Shown here one piece after another: positions 19,052 through 28,065 of a DNA stretch of 64,000 bases. Origin of the DNA: Anaerobacillus isosaccharinicus (GTDB taxonomy: Bacteria; Bacillota; Bacilli; Bacillales; Anaerobacillaceae); assembly GCF_001866075.3 (NCBI RefSeq), contig NZ_CP063356.1, positions 186,001-250,000 on the forward strand, given 5' to 3'. The notes under the pieces were generated by a model, which had not been told where the DNA came from, searched no databases, and saw only the letters and a list, made by a program, of their open reading frames with translations. How positions within the stretch are numbered: the first letter of the stretch is position 1; each line of letters opens with the position of its first letter. A program made the translations under genes and the position numbers.

Positions 19052-19346
19052 CAAAAAAACCCCCACCCCTGATATTAATATCAGGGACGAGAGTTTTGAT
19101 CCCGTGGTGCCACCCTAATTGAACGAATATTTTTAATATAAGTCCCACTTTAGACAGTTAACGCCTGTAGACGTTTTCCCCTATTAAAAAATCGCCGACA
19201 GCAACTTTCATTCAGGGAAAAACCTAAGGAGTGTTCATTCATTAAGCACATGGAGAAATGTTTTCAGCCTCGACATTCCCTCTCTTACCACGCAAGCCCT
19301 AACTACTCTGCTCCCTCAAAGGTTGTAAATATTTTGTTAATCATTG
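19052..19346 (-). promoter_or_regulatory. T-box riboswitch, original leader of hisS-aspS
   Basis: On the - strand AGGGTGGCACCACGGGATC (19098-19116) is the T-box motif, preceded by a stem I region with AGAGTAGTT (AGTA-type) and GAACACTCC (about 19228-19236). The terminator stem is a 20-bp palindrome (19067-19086) followed by seven T (19052-19058). The antiterminator bulge is TGGC, which pairs with tRNAs having discriminator G (tRNA-Asp, not the usual C73 of tRNA-His). The specifier codon is not certain. The next gene downstream was hisS, now cut off by two insertion sequences. Confidence 0.92.
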
Positions 19347-19352
19347 TATTCT

Positions 19353-19381
19353 ATCATACGAAGTAACTGTTTGCTTGTCAA
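19353..19381 (-). promoter_or_regulatory. Promoter of the T-box leader
   Basis: On the - strand TTGACA (19376-19381) and TATGAT (19353-19358) are 17 bases apart, a near-consensus sigma-A promoter. Confidence 0.85.
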
Positions 19382-19396
19382 TACTGATTTACGTAA

Positions 19397-19573
19397 TTAA
19401 TTTTTTGATAACTTTTTTTTTAGATCTTTTACATTTCCTAATGAAATTCCATACTCTTCTGCTAGCTCATAATTCGTTAAGTTTTGTTCTTTTTGGATAA
19501 AGTCATGAAAGTCAACTCCAATTAGTTGATGATGTCCATCCATTGCTCCTGATTGTTTACTACCTGCTCTCAT
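19397..19573 (-). CDS. Small conserved protein with C-terminal HTH-like segment
   Basis: I do not recognise a named function. The 58-residue protein opens MRAGSKQSGAMDGHHQL and ends with a helix-turn-helix-like segment (NYELAEEYGISLGNVKDLKK, about 34-53) resembling sigma region 4 or small DNA-binding proteins. I chose ATG 19571-19573, which has AAAGGAAG about 7 bases upstream; an ATG at 19615 would add 14 residues without a ribosome site. Bacillus genomes have a small gene in this place between dtd and hisS. It follows the dtd terminator and precedes the T-box promoter. Confidence 0.65.
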   Translation of the reverse strand: MRAGSKQSGAMDGHHQLIGVDFHDFIQKEQNLTNYELAEEYGISLGNVKDLKKKLSKN

Positions 19574-19624
19574 AAACGACTTCCTTTCAAGTGCTTTTCC
19601 CTTTAGCATGTCCATTTTCCTAAA

Positions 19625-19660
19625 TAAAAAAACCTAACTTCGGAAAAGTTAGGTTTTTTT
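19625..19660. terminator. Bidirectional terminator downstream of dtd
   Basis: AACCTAACTT and AAGTTAGGTT pair around CGGAA, flanked by A7 and T7. It ends the relA-dtd transcript on the - strand. Confidence 0.9.
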
Positions 19661-19662
19661 AT

Positions 19663-19755
19663 TAAAATGTAGAATTTAGAATGTGGAATGTAAAATTTTG
19701 AGACACTGCTTCGAAGCAATGCTTTCAATAATTCTACATTTTACATTTTACATTA
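19663..19755. repeat. Heptad-arm inverted repeat, locus 4 (dtd 3' end)
   Basis: Left units are TGTAGAA, TTTAGAA, TGTGGAA, TGTAAAA; right units are TTCTACA, TTTTACA, TTTTACA. The core has TGCTTCGAAGCA at 19707-19718. It lies between the dtd stop and the dtd terminator. Confidence 0.9.
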
Positions 19756-20196
19756 TTATTTACTTTCAACTATCAACGTCACTGGCCCATGATTTAAAAG
19801 CTGAACGTCCATCATGGCACCGAAAATTCCCGTTTCAACTTTTATCCCTTTTTCTCGGAGTTTATTATTTAGAAGATTGTATAAGTTTTCAGCAACATCT
19901 GGCTTAGCTGCACCCATAAAGTTTGGCCTTCTACCTTTACGACAATCTCCATATAAAGTGAATTGCGAGACCGATAAAATTTGTCCGCCTACGTCGAGTA
20001 ATGATAAATTCATTTTACCAGCCTCATCTTCAAAAACTCGTAGATTTACAATTTTTTCTGCCAAAAACGCTACATCTTCCTCTGTATCATCATGAGTTAC
20101 CCCAACTAAAAGCATAAAACCAAAGTCGATTTGACCCACTGTTTTATCTTCGACAACTACACTAGCTTGTTTCGTTCTTTGGACAACTACTCTCAC
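19756..20196 (-). CDS. dtd: D-aminoacyl-tRNA deacylase
   Basis: The 146-residue protein begins [15 protein letters not shown] and has both DTD active-site motifs, SQFTLYGD (about 77-84) and [12 protein letters not shown] at the C-terminus. It removes D-amino acids from mischarged tRNAs. The start is GTG 20194-20196 with AAAGGGG upstream. It sits 14 bases after relA, as in B. subtilis (yrvI). Confidence 0.95.
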   Translation of the reverse strand: MRVVVQRTKQASVVVEDKTVGQIDFGFMLLVGVTHDDTEEDVAFLAEKIVNLRVFEDEAGKMNLSLLDVGGQILSVSQFTLYGDCRKGRRPNFMGAAKPDVAENLYNLLNNKLREKGIKVETGIFGAMMDVQLLNHGPVTLIVESK

Positions 20197-20210
20197 TATT
20201 TTTACCCCTT

Positions 20211-22403
20211 TTAATGCATAATTCTACGAACAGAATAAATATCGCGAATCCGCTTTATACGGTCAACAACCTTTTGTAAGTGATCAACGTTATGGATTGA
20301 GATTGTCATTAAAATTGTTGCCATTTTATTCTTATCAGACTTTCCTGATACAGCATTTATATTGGTTCTTGTTTCTGTTACCGCTTGGAGAACTTCATTT
20401 AACAGGCCACGACGGTCATAGCCTGAAATTTCGATATCAACGTTGTAATTTTTCGTTTCTTGATTATTGCCTTCCCATTCCACCGGGAGTAATCTAGTTT
20501 TTGCATCATCAGTTACGACGTTCGTACAATCAGCGCGATGAATTGATACGCCGCGCCCTTTTGTTATAAAACCGATAATTTCGTCACCAGGAACAGGATT
20601 ACAGCATTTTGATAAACGGATCAATAAATTATCGATGCCTTTAACCCGTACACCAATATTTGTTTTCTTTGTAGGTGTATATTTCTTTATATCTGAAACT
20701 CGTTCAGATAAGGTTTGATCGTCTAATTCTTGTCCACGCTTTTTACGAATTTTTTCAGTCAATCTTGTAGCTATTTGCGCAGCCGTAATTCCGTTATAGC
20801 CAACTGCTGCATACATATCTTCTTCACCTTGAAAGTTAAACTTGTTTGCAACTATTTCTATGTTTTCATTGATTAACACTTCTTTAGGTTCAATACCATG
20901 CTTTTTAATTTCTTTTTCAACAAGTTCCCGACCCTTAGCAACGTTTTCATCACGACGCTCTTTTTTGAACCATTGACGAATTTTATTTTTCGCATGAGAG
21001 CTTTGGGCAATTTTAATCCAATCCTGACTAGGGCCGTATGAATGTTTTGAGGTTAATACTTCAACAATGTCTCCTGTTTTCAGTCGATGATCAAGGGTTA
21101 CCATTTTCCCATTTACTTTTCCACCGATACAACGATTGCCTATTTCCGTATGAATACGGTAGGCAAAATCTAAAGGAACAGATCCCGCTGGAAGCTCAAT
21201 AACATCACCCTTTGGTGTAAAAACGAAGACCGTATCAGAAAATAAATCAATCTTTAAGGATTCCATAAATTCTTGGGCATCATTTGCATCATTTTGCCAT
21301 TCTAAGATTTCTCTAAACCAAGTCATCTTCTCTTCTAAAGATTGCCCATCAGACACTGCTTTGCCTTCTTTATAAGCCCAATGTGCCGCAACCCCAAATT
21401 CTGCAATTTTGTGCATATCTGCAGAACGAATTTGCACTTCCAATGGATCTCCTTTAGGACCGATCACCGTTGTGTGAAGGGATTGATACATATTCGCCTT
21501 TGGCATCGCAATATAATCCTTAAATCGACCTGGCATTGGTTTCCAGCATGTATGAATTACACCTAAAACAGCGTAGCAATCTTTAATATTTTCTACGATG
21601 ATTCTAACTGCTAGTAGATCATAGATTTCATTGAACTGTTTATTTTGGAGGGCCATTTTTCGATAGATGCTGTAAATATGCTTAGCCCGTCCATGCATTT
21701 CCGCTTTTACGCCAACTTCTTCTAAGCGTTCTTCAATTTTGTTTACAAGATCCACGATATATTCTTCGCGCTCGGCACGCTTTTTCTTCATTAAATTGAC
21801 AATTCGATAGTATTGTTGTGGATTTAAGTAACGTAATGCCGTATCCTCAAGTTCCCACTTTATTGTAGAAATTCCTAAGCGATGAGCAAGTGGTGCAAAT
21901 ATTTCTAACGTTTCATTTGCTATTCTTCTTTGCTTTTCTGCTGGCAAATGCTTGAGTGTACGCATATTGTGGAGACGGTCTGCAAGTTTAATTAAAATCA
22001 CTCGAATGTCTTTAGCCATGGCTACGAACATTTTGCGGTGATTTTCAGCTTGTTGCTCTTCATGTGATTTGTATTTTATTTTTCCAAGCTTTGTGACTCC
22101 ATCTACCAACATTGCTACTTCTGCATTAAATTCCTTTTGTAACTCTTCTAAAGTTACGTCCGTATCTTCAACGACATCATGCAAAAATGCTGCAGCAATC
22201 GTGTCAGGATCCATTTCCAAATCAATTAAAATCTCAGCAACTTGAATTGGATGAAGGATATAAGGTTCCCCTGACTTACGGTATTGTTCTCCATGAGCTT
22301 GATTAGCAAATTCATAAGCCTTATTTAAAAAATCTACATCTTTTTGAGCAAGATAAGTACGCGCTTTATCTAATACTTGTTCGATCAATGGAATCACCAA
22401 CAC
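20211..22403 (-). CDS. relA: RelA/SpoT bifunctional (p)ppGpp synthetase/hydrolase
   Basis: The 730 residues contain the HD hydrolase domain ([10 protein letters not shown], about 75-84), the RelA/SpoT synthetase ([11 protein letters not shown], about 308-318), a TGS domain ([16 protein letters not shown], about 393-408), a zinc-finger/helical part ([16 protein letters not shown]) and a C-terminal ACT domain. It makes and degrades the stringent alarmone. The start GTG 22401-22403 has AAAGG upstream; an in-frame GTG two codons later is also possible. It forms an operon with dtd. Confidence 0.96.
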   Translation of the reverse strand: MLVIPLIEQVLDKARTYLAQKDVDFLNKAYEFANQAHGEQYRKSGEPYILHPIQVAEILIDLEMDPDTIAAAFLHDVVEDTDVTLEELQKEFNAEVAMLVDGVTKLGKIKYKSHEEQQAENHRKMFVAMAKDIRVILIKLADRLHNMRTLKHLPAEKQRRIANETLEIFAPLAHRLGISTIKWELEDTALRYLNPQQYYRIVNLMKKKRAEREEYIVDLVNKIEERLEEVGVKAEMHGRAKHIYSIYRKMALQNKQFNEIYDLLAVRIIVENIKDCYAVLGVIHTCWKPMPGRFKDYIAMPKANMYQSLHTTVIGPKGDPLEVQIRSADMHKIAEFGVAAHWAYKEGKAVSDGQSLEEKMTWFREILEWQNDANDAQEFMESLKIDLFSDTVFVFTPKGDVIELPAGSVPLDFAYRIHTEIGNRCIGGKVNGKMVTLDHRLKTGDIVEVLTSKHSYGPSQDWIKIAQSSHAKNKIRQWFKKERRDENVAKGRELVEKEIKKHGIEPKEVLINENIEIVANKFNFQGEEDMYAAVGYNGITAAQIATRLTEKIRKKRGQELDDQTLSERVSDIKKYTPTKKTNIGVRVKGIDNLLIRLSKCCNPVPGDEIIGFITKGRGVSIHRADCTNVVTDDAKTRLLPVEWEGNNQETKNYNVDIEISGYDRRGLLNEVLQAVTETRTNINAVSGKSDKNKMATILMTISIHNVDHLQKVVDRIKRIRDIYSVRRIMH

Positions 22404-22477
22404 CTTACAGCCTTTAATTTATTTCTTTCTATTATCGTTATAATTTGTCTTGATGTAAAGAGTGAATGCCTATTTAA

Positions 22478-22576
22478 TGTGAAATGTAGAATGTAGAATG
22501 CAAAATGTTGAAAGTTTTTGCTTCGAAGCAATGTCTTCCAAAATTCTAAATTCTACATTTTACATTCTACATTCCT
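22478..22576. repeat. Heptad-arm inverted repeat, locus 5 (apt/relA gap)
   Basis: Left units are TGTGAAA, TGTAGAA, TGTAGAA, TGCAAAA, TGTTGAA; right units are TTCTAAA, TTCTACA, TTTTACA, TTCTACA. The core has TGCTTCGAAGCA at 22519-22530. Confidence 0.9.
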
Positions 22577-22582
22577 ATAAAC

Positions 22583-22618
22583 AAAGAGCGCTCCCTCTAG
22601 AGCACTCTCCGCTTTTTT
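22583..22618 (-). terminator. Terminator of apt
   Basis: On the - strand AGAGTGCTC pairs with GAGCGCTCT (one G-U), followed by TTGTTTAT. An eight-T run also lies on the + strand side. Confidence 0.75.
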
Positions 22619-23134
22619 TTAAGAATACTGTGTTAGCGAGAAGATTTCGTACTTGCTTAACTTCTGGCGTCCATCTAGGTAATCCAATTCGATCATAAAG
22701 ACAATTCCTGCTACAATACCGCCTAGTTCTTCAACCATCTTTACCGTTGCTTCAATTGTACCACCGGTTGCTAGAAGATCGTCAGCAATTAATACACGTT
22801 GACCAGGTTTAATCGCATCTTTATGAATTGTAAGAACATCTTTACCGTATTCTAGACCATATTCGACTTTAAGCACCTCTCTAGGTAGCTTTCCTGCTTT
22901 ACGAACAGGAACAAAACCGATCTCAAGTGCATAAGAAATTGGACAACCTACAACGAAACCTCGAGCTTCAGGTCCAACGACTACATCTATCTGCTTGTCC
23001 TTCGCAAAATTGGCCATCTCATCAATAGCTTTCTTATATGCCGCGCCATTTTCCATTAATGTAGTAATGTCTTTAAAACGAATACCTTCCTTCGGGTAAT
23101 CTGGGACAATTGTAATATACTCTTTAAAATCCAT
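22619..23134 (-). CDS. apt: Adenine phosphoribosyltransferase
   Basis: The 171-residue protein has the PRPP-binding motif [13 protein letters not shown] (about 117-129) and the apt hallmark GPEARGF (about 54-60). It salvages adenine to AMP with PRPP. The ATG has AGGAGGAA upstream. It lies between recJ and relA on the same strand, as in B. subtilis. Confidence 0.96.
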   Translation of the reverse strand: MDFKEYITIVPDYPKEGIRFKDITTLMENGAAYKKAIDEMANFAKDKQIDVVVGPEARGFVVGCPISYALEIGFVPVRKAGKLPREVLKVEYGLEYGKDVLTIHKDAIKPGQRVLIADDLLATGGTIEATVKMVEELGGIVAGIVFMIELDYLDGRQKLSKYEIFSLTQYS

Positions 23135-23212
23135 CTTCGTGTTCCTCCTAATTGTTTATAAAACGGCTAGCCCACATAATATGCGCATTAGTAAACTCTA
23201 CTTTCATTTTTA

Positions 23213-25561
23213 TTATTCTACGTTTTGAACGGCTAGAAAAAGTTGTTCAAACCATTGTTTTAGTTCATTGTAAGAAGAATAATATAAATCGTTTTCTAAT
23301 TTTGCCTGTTCTTGTTTTCGTTTGTATGTTTTTGAATGATTGAGATCTTTTTTCTCGATATTTGTAGAAAGGGATATAAGTCCATTTTTAATTGTAACAA
23401 ATTCTAAATCAAAAAACACCTTTACCATAAAATCAATTGTGTCAGTTGACCACCCTTTATGTTTTGCTAACTGGGCACCATATTTATTTAAGTCAAATGT
23501 TTGTTGCTTTGTTAAAAAAGCATAAAACCATTTGAAGTTTTCCCTAGATGGGATTGTTGTGAAAAAGTGATTTTCATTATGGTGAAAGATTGGATATATT
23601 CTTTCTGGTTTTTGACATTTTGATAATACTATTTCGAGCTGACTTTTTTCAAAAGGCAGGTCTAATAAAAATAAATATTTCTCAGAAAAATCGAGCTCAG
23701 GTGCCTCTATTCCATAAGGAACATGAACTAATTGATATTTGCTTTCGATCTTCAAGGCATCTAATGTTGACTCATCGAAATAAATACAAACGACCTTTTC
23801 TGCGGGTAATTGACTATATTTCTTAAAGCTCCCATTTCCGCGACAGTCAAACAATTGCCAATCGTTAACTGCAACATCTTCTAACATGAGCTGTGGTTTA
23901 CAATGACCATTCCATTCGTTAATCGAAAGCGTACCAACGGCTGAAATTTGTGCTGACATAGAAATTTCTTCAAAAAGATACCCAAGATGAAACCCTACAC
24001 AGTCTACAGTGTTCCCATTTTGCTCTAGTAGCATTTTTAAATGATTCTCTTCACTGCCAATTCGCTTCATTTGTGACAAGTTTACCTGGTCTACCATTAT
24101 TTTTGGAGTAGGGTTACTTACTCCAAAAGGAGCTAGCAAGCTCATTTCCTCAATTACCGGTAGGGTTACATCCTTTAATGAAACACCAATATCAATTTTT
24201 GTAATTGGAATGTAATCCGATGCGGTTAAAACTTCACTAGCAATAACATTTAAGCGACTTCTTAATTCTTCTAGATCAGCTAATTTCATCGTTAAGCCAG
24301 CAGCCATTGGATGGCCACCAAAATGGGGTAAGATATCGCGACATTCAGATAAGTTTTTGAACATATCAAAGCCTTCAATACTTCTAGCAGACCCCTTTGC
24401 TAAGCCTTTTTCTTTATCAATAGTCAATACAATCGTTGGGCGATAATACCGCTCTACTAATCTTGAGGCAACAATTCCAATAACCCCAGCATTCCAACCT
24501 TCTTTAGCAACAATTAAAACTTTGTGATCATCTAAAGAAGTATATAAGTTTTCGACAATTTCAACTGCTTCTTCAGTAATTTCGTTGACGATACCTTGCC
24601 TAACTTTATTAAGTTCATCAATGTCTGTTGCTAACCGTTCTGCTGTGATTTTATCTTCACAGATTAACAGCTCTACAGCTGGGGTAGCTGAGTCAAGTCT
24701 GCCTGCAGCATTTATTCTTGGACCAATTCCAAAACCAACATGGTCGGCGTTCAATTCCTTATCGATCATTCCAGTTATTTTCTTCAACGCTTGTAGTCCA
24801 GGACGATTTGTATTTTCTAATGCCTTTATTCCTTTTTTTGTAATAAGACGGTTTTCGTCTACTAGCGGAACTAAGTCTGCCACCGTACCGATTACTACTA
24901 TATCTAATAAGTCTTCCGGAACTTGCCCAAGCAATGCATGAGCTAGTTTGAAGGCTACACCGACTCCTGCTAACCCTTTAAACGGGTACATACAATCCTC
25001 TTGTTTTGGATTAACAATGGCATAAGCATCTGGTAATACTGGTGGCGGTTCATGATGATCCGTCACAATAAAATCTAGACCGATCTCTTTTGCTACATTC
25101 GCTTCATGAACAGCGGAAATACCAGTATCAACGGTTACAACCAATGAATACCCAGTATCCTTTGCTTTTCTTAAGGCAGGCTCATTTGGGCCATATCCTT
25201 CTGTAAAACGATTAGGAATATAAAAATCAAATTCAGCTTTTAAACGCTTTAGTGTATGTACCATTACAGCAGTACTACTAACGCCATCGGCATCATAATC
25301 ACCAAAAATTAAGATCTTTTCTTTTTCTCGGATCGCCTGATGAATTCGCTCTGTTGCTATTCTCATCCCCTTCATCATGAAGGGATCGTGAAAGTTCATT
25401 TTTTCAATGTATAAAAAATTACGAGCTTCCTCTACTGAGGAAATTCCTCTATTTAATAGTAGATTTGCCACTAGTGGTGTTATTTTTAATTCAGTGACAA
25501 ACTGTTGTTCTAAGGAATGGCCTCGACCTTCTACTTTCCATCTTTTTTTCGACCTTAACAT
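23213..25561 (-). CDS. recJ: Single-strand-specific exonuclease RecJ
   Basis: The protein has a DHH phosphoesterase core (GDYDADGVSSTAV, TDHHEPPPVLPDA), a DHHA1 domain with GGHPMAAGLT, an OB-fold and a Bacillus-type C-terminal extension ending in EQLFLAVQNVE. RecJ resects 5' ends in RecF-type repair and mismatch repair. I start at ATG 25559-25561, giving MLRSKKRWKVEG, which matches the usual RecJ start, with TAGGGGTG upstream; an ATG at 25615 would add 18 residues unlike the family. Length is 782 residues. Confidence 0.93.
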   Translation of the reverse strand: MLRSKKRWKVEGRGHSLEQQFVTELKITPLVANLLLNRGISSVEEARNFLYIEKMNFHDPFMMKGMRIATERIHQAIREKEKILIFGDYDADGVSSTAVMVHTLKRLKAEFDFYIPNRFTEGYGPNEPALRKAKDTGYSLVVTVDTGISAVHEANVAKEIGLDFIVTDHHEPPPVLPDAYAIVNPKQEDCMYPFKGLAGVGVAFKLAHALLGQVPEDLLDIVVIGTVADLVPLVDENRLITKKGIKALENTNRPGLQALKKITGMIDKELNADHVGFGIGPRINAAGRLDSATPAVELLICEDKITAERLATDIDELNKVRQGIVNEITEEAVEIVENLYTSLDDHKVLIVAKEGWNAGVIGIVASRLVERYYRPTIVLTIDKEKGLAKGSARSIEGFDMFKNLSECRDILPHFGGHPMAAGLTMKLADLEELRSRLNVIASEVLTASDYIPITKIDIGVSLKDVTLPVIEEMSLLAPFGVSNPTPKIMVDQVNLSQMKRIGSEENHLKMLLEQNGNTVDCVGFHLGYLFEEISMSAQISAVGTLSINEWNGHCKPQLMLEDVAVNDWQLFDCRGNGSFKKYSQLPAEKVVCIYFDESTLDALKIESKYQLVHVPYGIEAPELDFSEKYLFLLDLPFEKSQLEIVLSKCQKPERIYPIFHHNENHFFTTIPSRENFKWFYAFLTKQQTFDLNKYGAQLAKHKGWSTDTIDFMVKVFFDLEFVTIKNGLISLSTNIEKKDLNHSKTYKRKQEQAKLENDLYYSSYNELKQWFEQLFLAVQNVE

Positions 25562-25616
25562 GAAATACCACACCCCTAACCTATTTAGTATACAAGAGGT
25601 TAGAGAGTGTGGCAAT

Positions 25617-25940
25617 TTATGATTTCGGATTCGAACTGTTATTTATCTCTGGTTTTTTTTCTATTGGTTTCTTAGGCGAAGCTACCGTATTCTTTTTAAG
25701 CTCTTCATTTTCTAGCTGAAGTTTTTTTAGCTGTGAGCTTAGTTTATAAAATTGATAAATCCCAACTCCACCAACTAAAATAGCTCCCATTAAAACAGAG
25801 CTTATAATCACGATGACAAGTGGCCACTGTGCCGTTCCGAACATATAATTTACCGTTACAGCATCCATGTTAATAACAGCAAAGATAGTGATTAATAACG
25901 CGACAACCAAACCAATTATTAAACCCCATTGACCTCTCAA
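25617..25940 (-). CDS. LapA-domain (DUF1049) membrane protein
   Basis: The 107-residue protein has two membrane segments (about 7-25 and 39-61) around the VNYMFGTAQWPLVIVI signature, then a coiled coil (about 66-86) and a lysine/proline-rich tail. This is the LipopolysaccharideA/DUF1049 family; B. subtilis YrvD sits in the same place before recJ. Function is unknown in Gram-positives. The start is TTG 25938-25940 with AAGGAG 8 bases upstream. Confidence 0.85.
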   Translation of the reverse strand: MRGQWGLIIGLVVALLITIFAVINMDAVTVNYMFGTAQWPLVIVIISSVLMGAILVGGVGIYQFYKLSSQLKKLQLENEELKKNTVASPKKPIEKKPEINNSSNPKS

Positions 25941-25956
25941 ACGATCAACTCCTTTT

Positions 25957-26048
25957 TAATGTAAAATGTAGAATTCAGAATGTAGAATGAATGTTTTTAG
26001 TCCCCCTTCGAAGCAGCACTTAAAACAATTTTACATTCTACATTTTTA
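25957..26048. repeat. Heptad-arm inverted repeat, locus 6
   Basis: Left units are TGTAAAA, TGTAGAA, TTCAGAA, TGTAGAA; right units are TTTTACA, TTCTACA. The core has CTTCGAAGC starting at 26006. It fills the gap between the cation-efflux gene and the LapA-like gene. Confidence 0.85.
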
Positions 26049-26049
26049 A

Positions 26050-26946
26050 TTATTCTGAAAATGGATTAATGTGAACTCTAACATCTTGGACGTGCTCTAT
26101 TTTTACTAATTGTTCCTTCACCTTTTTTCCAATGGCGTGACCGTGTTCCACTGTTATATAAGGATCAACAGCAATTTTTATATCAATAATTACATAATGG
26201 CCGTGTTCACGTGCTAGAAATTCATCAATCTTTAACACACCTGGAACAGCTAAGGCTGTCTTTTTCATCTCAGCTGTATCTTCTTCATGAAGTACGTGGT
26301 CCATGGCATTGTGAATTGATTGTTTTCCAAGCGCCCAAGCCATTTTTATAATGAGAATAGACACGAATAAGCCAGCCAATGGATCAGCATACACTAGCCA
26401 AGGTACGCCAATATACCCACCGATAATAGAGGCACCAATCCCCAGTAATGCTGCGATTGATGAAAACACATCTGATCGATGATGCCAAGCATCTGTAATT
26501 AATGCTTCACTACGATATTTTTTTCCCAAACGATATTTGTACCGAAACATTAATTCTTTAACAATAATTGAAAAAATAACTGCATAAATAGCAATAATTT
26601 TTGGAACCTGAATTGGTTCATTAAACGATTTAATTGCAGAAAGGGCAATCTCAAAACCAACAAAAAATAATAAAACTGCTACAATGATCGCAGCGATTGA
26701 CTCTGCTTTTCCATGTCCATAAGGATGATCTTCATCTGGGGGGAGTTTCGCAGCTCTAACTCCAATTAAAACTGCTACTGAGCCAACAACATCAGAAGCA
26801 GAATGAACTGCATCAGCAACTAAGGCTCTACTACCAGCTAGCCAACCTATGACACCTTTGATAATAGCTAATAAAATGTTTCCAATGATTCCTACCCAAG
26901 CCGCGAATTGAACTTGTTGGTACCGTTCATCTTTTTCCGCTTTCAT
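26050..26946 (-). CDS. Cation diffusion facilitator (metal efflux) protein
   Basis: The 298-residue CDF protein has six hydrophobic segments with the metal-site motifs ALVADAVHSASD (about 41-52) and ITDAWHHRSD (about 150-159), and a cytoplasmic C-terminal domain with HGHYVIIDIKI. The H/HD-type site resembles manganese/zinc exporters such as the B. subtilis MneP/MneS type; the metal is not proven. The HPYGHGKAES loop is typical. AGGTGATT precedes the ATG. The recJ-lapA region lies upstream of it on the transcript strand only to the right side of locus 6, so it may be separately transcribed. Confidence 0.88.
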   Translation of the reverse strand: MKAEKDERYQQVQFAAWVGIIGNILLAIIKGVIGWLAGSRALVADAVHSASDVVGSVAVLIGVRAAKLPPDEDHPYGHGKAESIAAIIVAVLLFFVGFEIALSAIKSFNEPIQVPKIIAIYAVIFSIIVKELMFRYKYRLGKKYRSEALITDAWHHRSDVFSSIAALLGIGASIIGGYIGVPWLVYADPLAGLFVSILIIKMAWALGKQSIHNAMDHVLHEEDTAEMKKTALAVPGVLKIDEFLAREHGHYVIIDIKIAVDPYITVEHGHAIGKKVKEQLVKIEHVQDVRVHINPFSE

Positions 26947-27085
26947 TTAATCACCTATTTTCTTTAATTAATACCCCGATAATCAATAACTAAAACTCTA
27001 CAATTTATCCATATACTTTCAGTTTCCCTATTTCCTCCTTAAGTTTCATGGTTAATTATTATTAGGCATTATAACTTAAGACTAG

Positions 27086-27123
27086 AAAAAATAAACCGCG
27101 GTTTCATTAACCACGGTTTATTT
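27086..27123. terminator. Terminator downstream of secF
   Basis: AAATAAACCG and CGGTTTATTT pair, with flanking A and T runs. On the - strand it ends the secDF transcript before the cation-efflux gene. Confidence 0.85.
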
Positions 27124-27132
27124 GTACTATTA

Positions 27133-28065
27133 TTATGCTTCATTCTCCGCTGTTTTAAAGCGCCTTTTTTGCAAACTTTTACTTTTCCAGACAAGCCATA
27201 GTTGAGCAGCAATAAACAGAGAAGAATATGTCCCTGCTACTAACCCCACTAATAAAGCAAAGGCGAATGTTCGAATTGCTTCACCACCGAAAATAAGTAA
27301 GGCTGCTGCTGCAAACACAACCGTTAAAACAGTATTAATCGAACGAGCTAGCGTTTGAATTAAACTCTTATTTACGACACGAGCTAAGTCTTCAAACCCT
27401 CTAACCTTTTTCTCGTATGATAAATTTTCCCTAATCCTATCAAAGGTAACAATCGTATCATTTATTGAATAACCGACAATGGTCAGTACTGCTGCAATAA
27501 ACGGCAAGTTCACTTCCATTTGTGTAATGCTAAATATGGTAATAATGAAAAACGCATCATGGAGTAAAGCAACAATTGCAGCTACTCCATATAAAAGCTC
27601 AAAGCGAATTGTAACATAAATAACAATTCCAATCGCTGCAAAAATAACCGAGTAAAATGCATTTCGAGCAAGCTCGCGACCAATAGTTGGTGTTACCGTA
27701 CTTATGTTAGGCTCTACACCGAAACTTGCATTAAAATGGCGCTGTACTTGTAATATTTCTGCTTGTGATAATACTCCTTCACCATCAATAAAAGTAGCAT
27801 AGGCCATTTCACTACGGTCCCCTGCTAACAAGACATTATCTGGAGTAAGACCAATTTTAGCAAATTCCTCGTACACTCGTTCTGCTGTTAATGATTCATT
27901 ACTTAAAAGTTCAACCTTCGTTCCACTTTCGAAATCAATTCCTAAGTTTAAGCCAACGGTTGATAGAAGGATGGCACCAATTATGACAAGAAGACCTGAG
28001 AAGATAAAGAACTTCTTACGATGCTTAACAAAATCTAGCTTTGAATCTCCATAATTAAAGTTCAT
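27133..28065 (-). CDS. secF: Protein export membrane protein SecF
   Basis: The 310-residue protein has six membrane segments, the SecF motif GIDFESGTKVEL (about 37-48) and the TM4 segment VGYSINDTIVTFDRIREN. SecDF uses the proton gradient to help late steps of Sec export. The start is ATG 28063-28065, with AAGGAGAG 8 bases upstream, overlapping the secD stop by 11 bases. An earlier start at 28089 lacks a ribosome site. In B. subtilis secD and secF are fused; here they are separate genes. Confidence 0.95.
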   Translation of the reverse strand: MNFNYGDSKLDFVKHRKKFFIFSGLLVIIGAILLSTVGLNLGIDFESGTKVELLSNESLTAERVYEEFAKIGLTPDNVLLAGDRSEMAYATFIDGEGVLSQAEILQVQRHFNASFGVEPNISTVTPTIGRELARNAFYSVIFAAIGIVIYVTIRFELLYGVAAIVALLHDAFFIITIFSITQMEVNLPFIAAVLTIVGYSINDTIVTFDRIRENLSYEKKVRGFEDLARVVNKSLIQTLARSINTVLTVVFAAAALLIFGGEAIRTFAFALLVGLVAGTYSSLFIAAQLWLVWKSKSLQKRRFKTAENEA

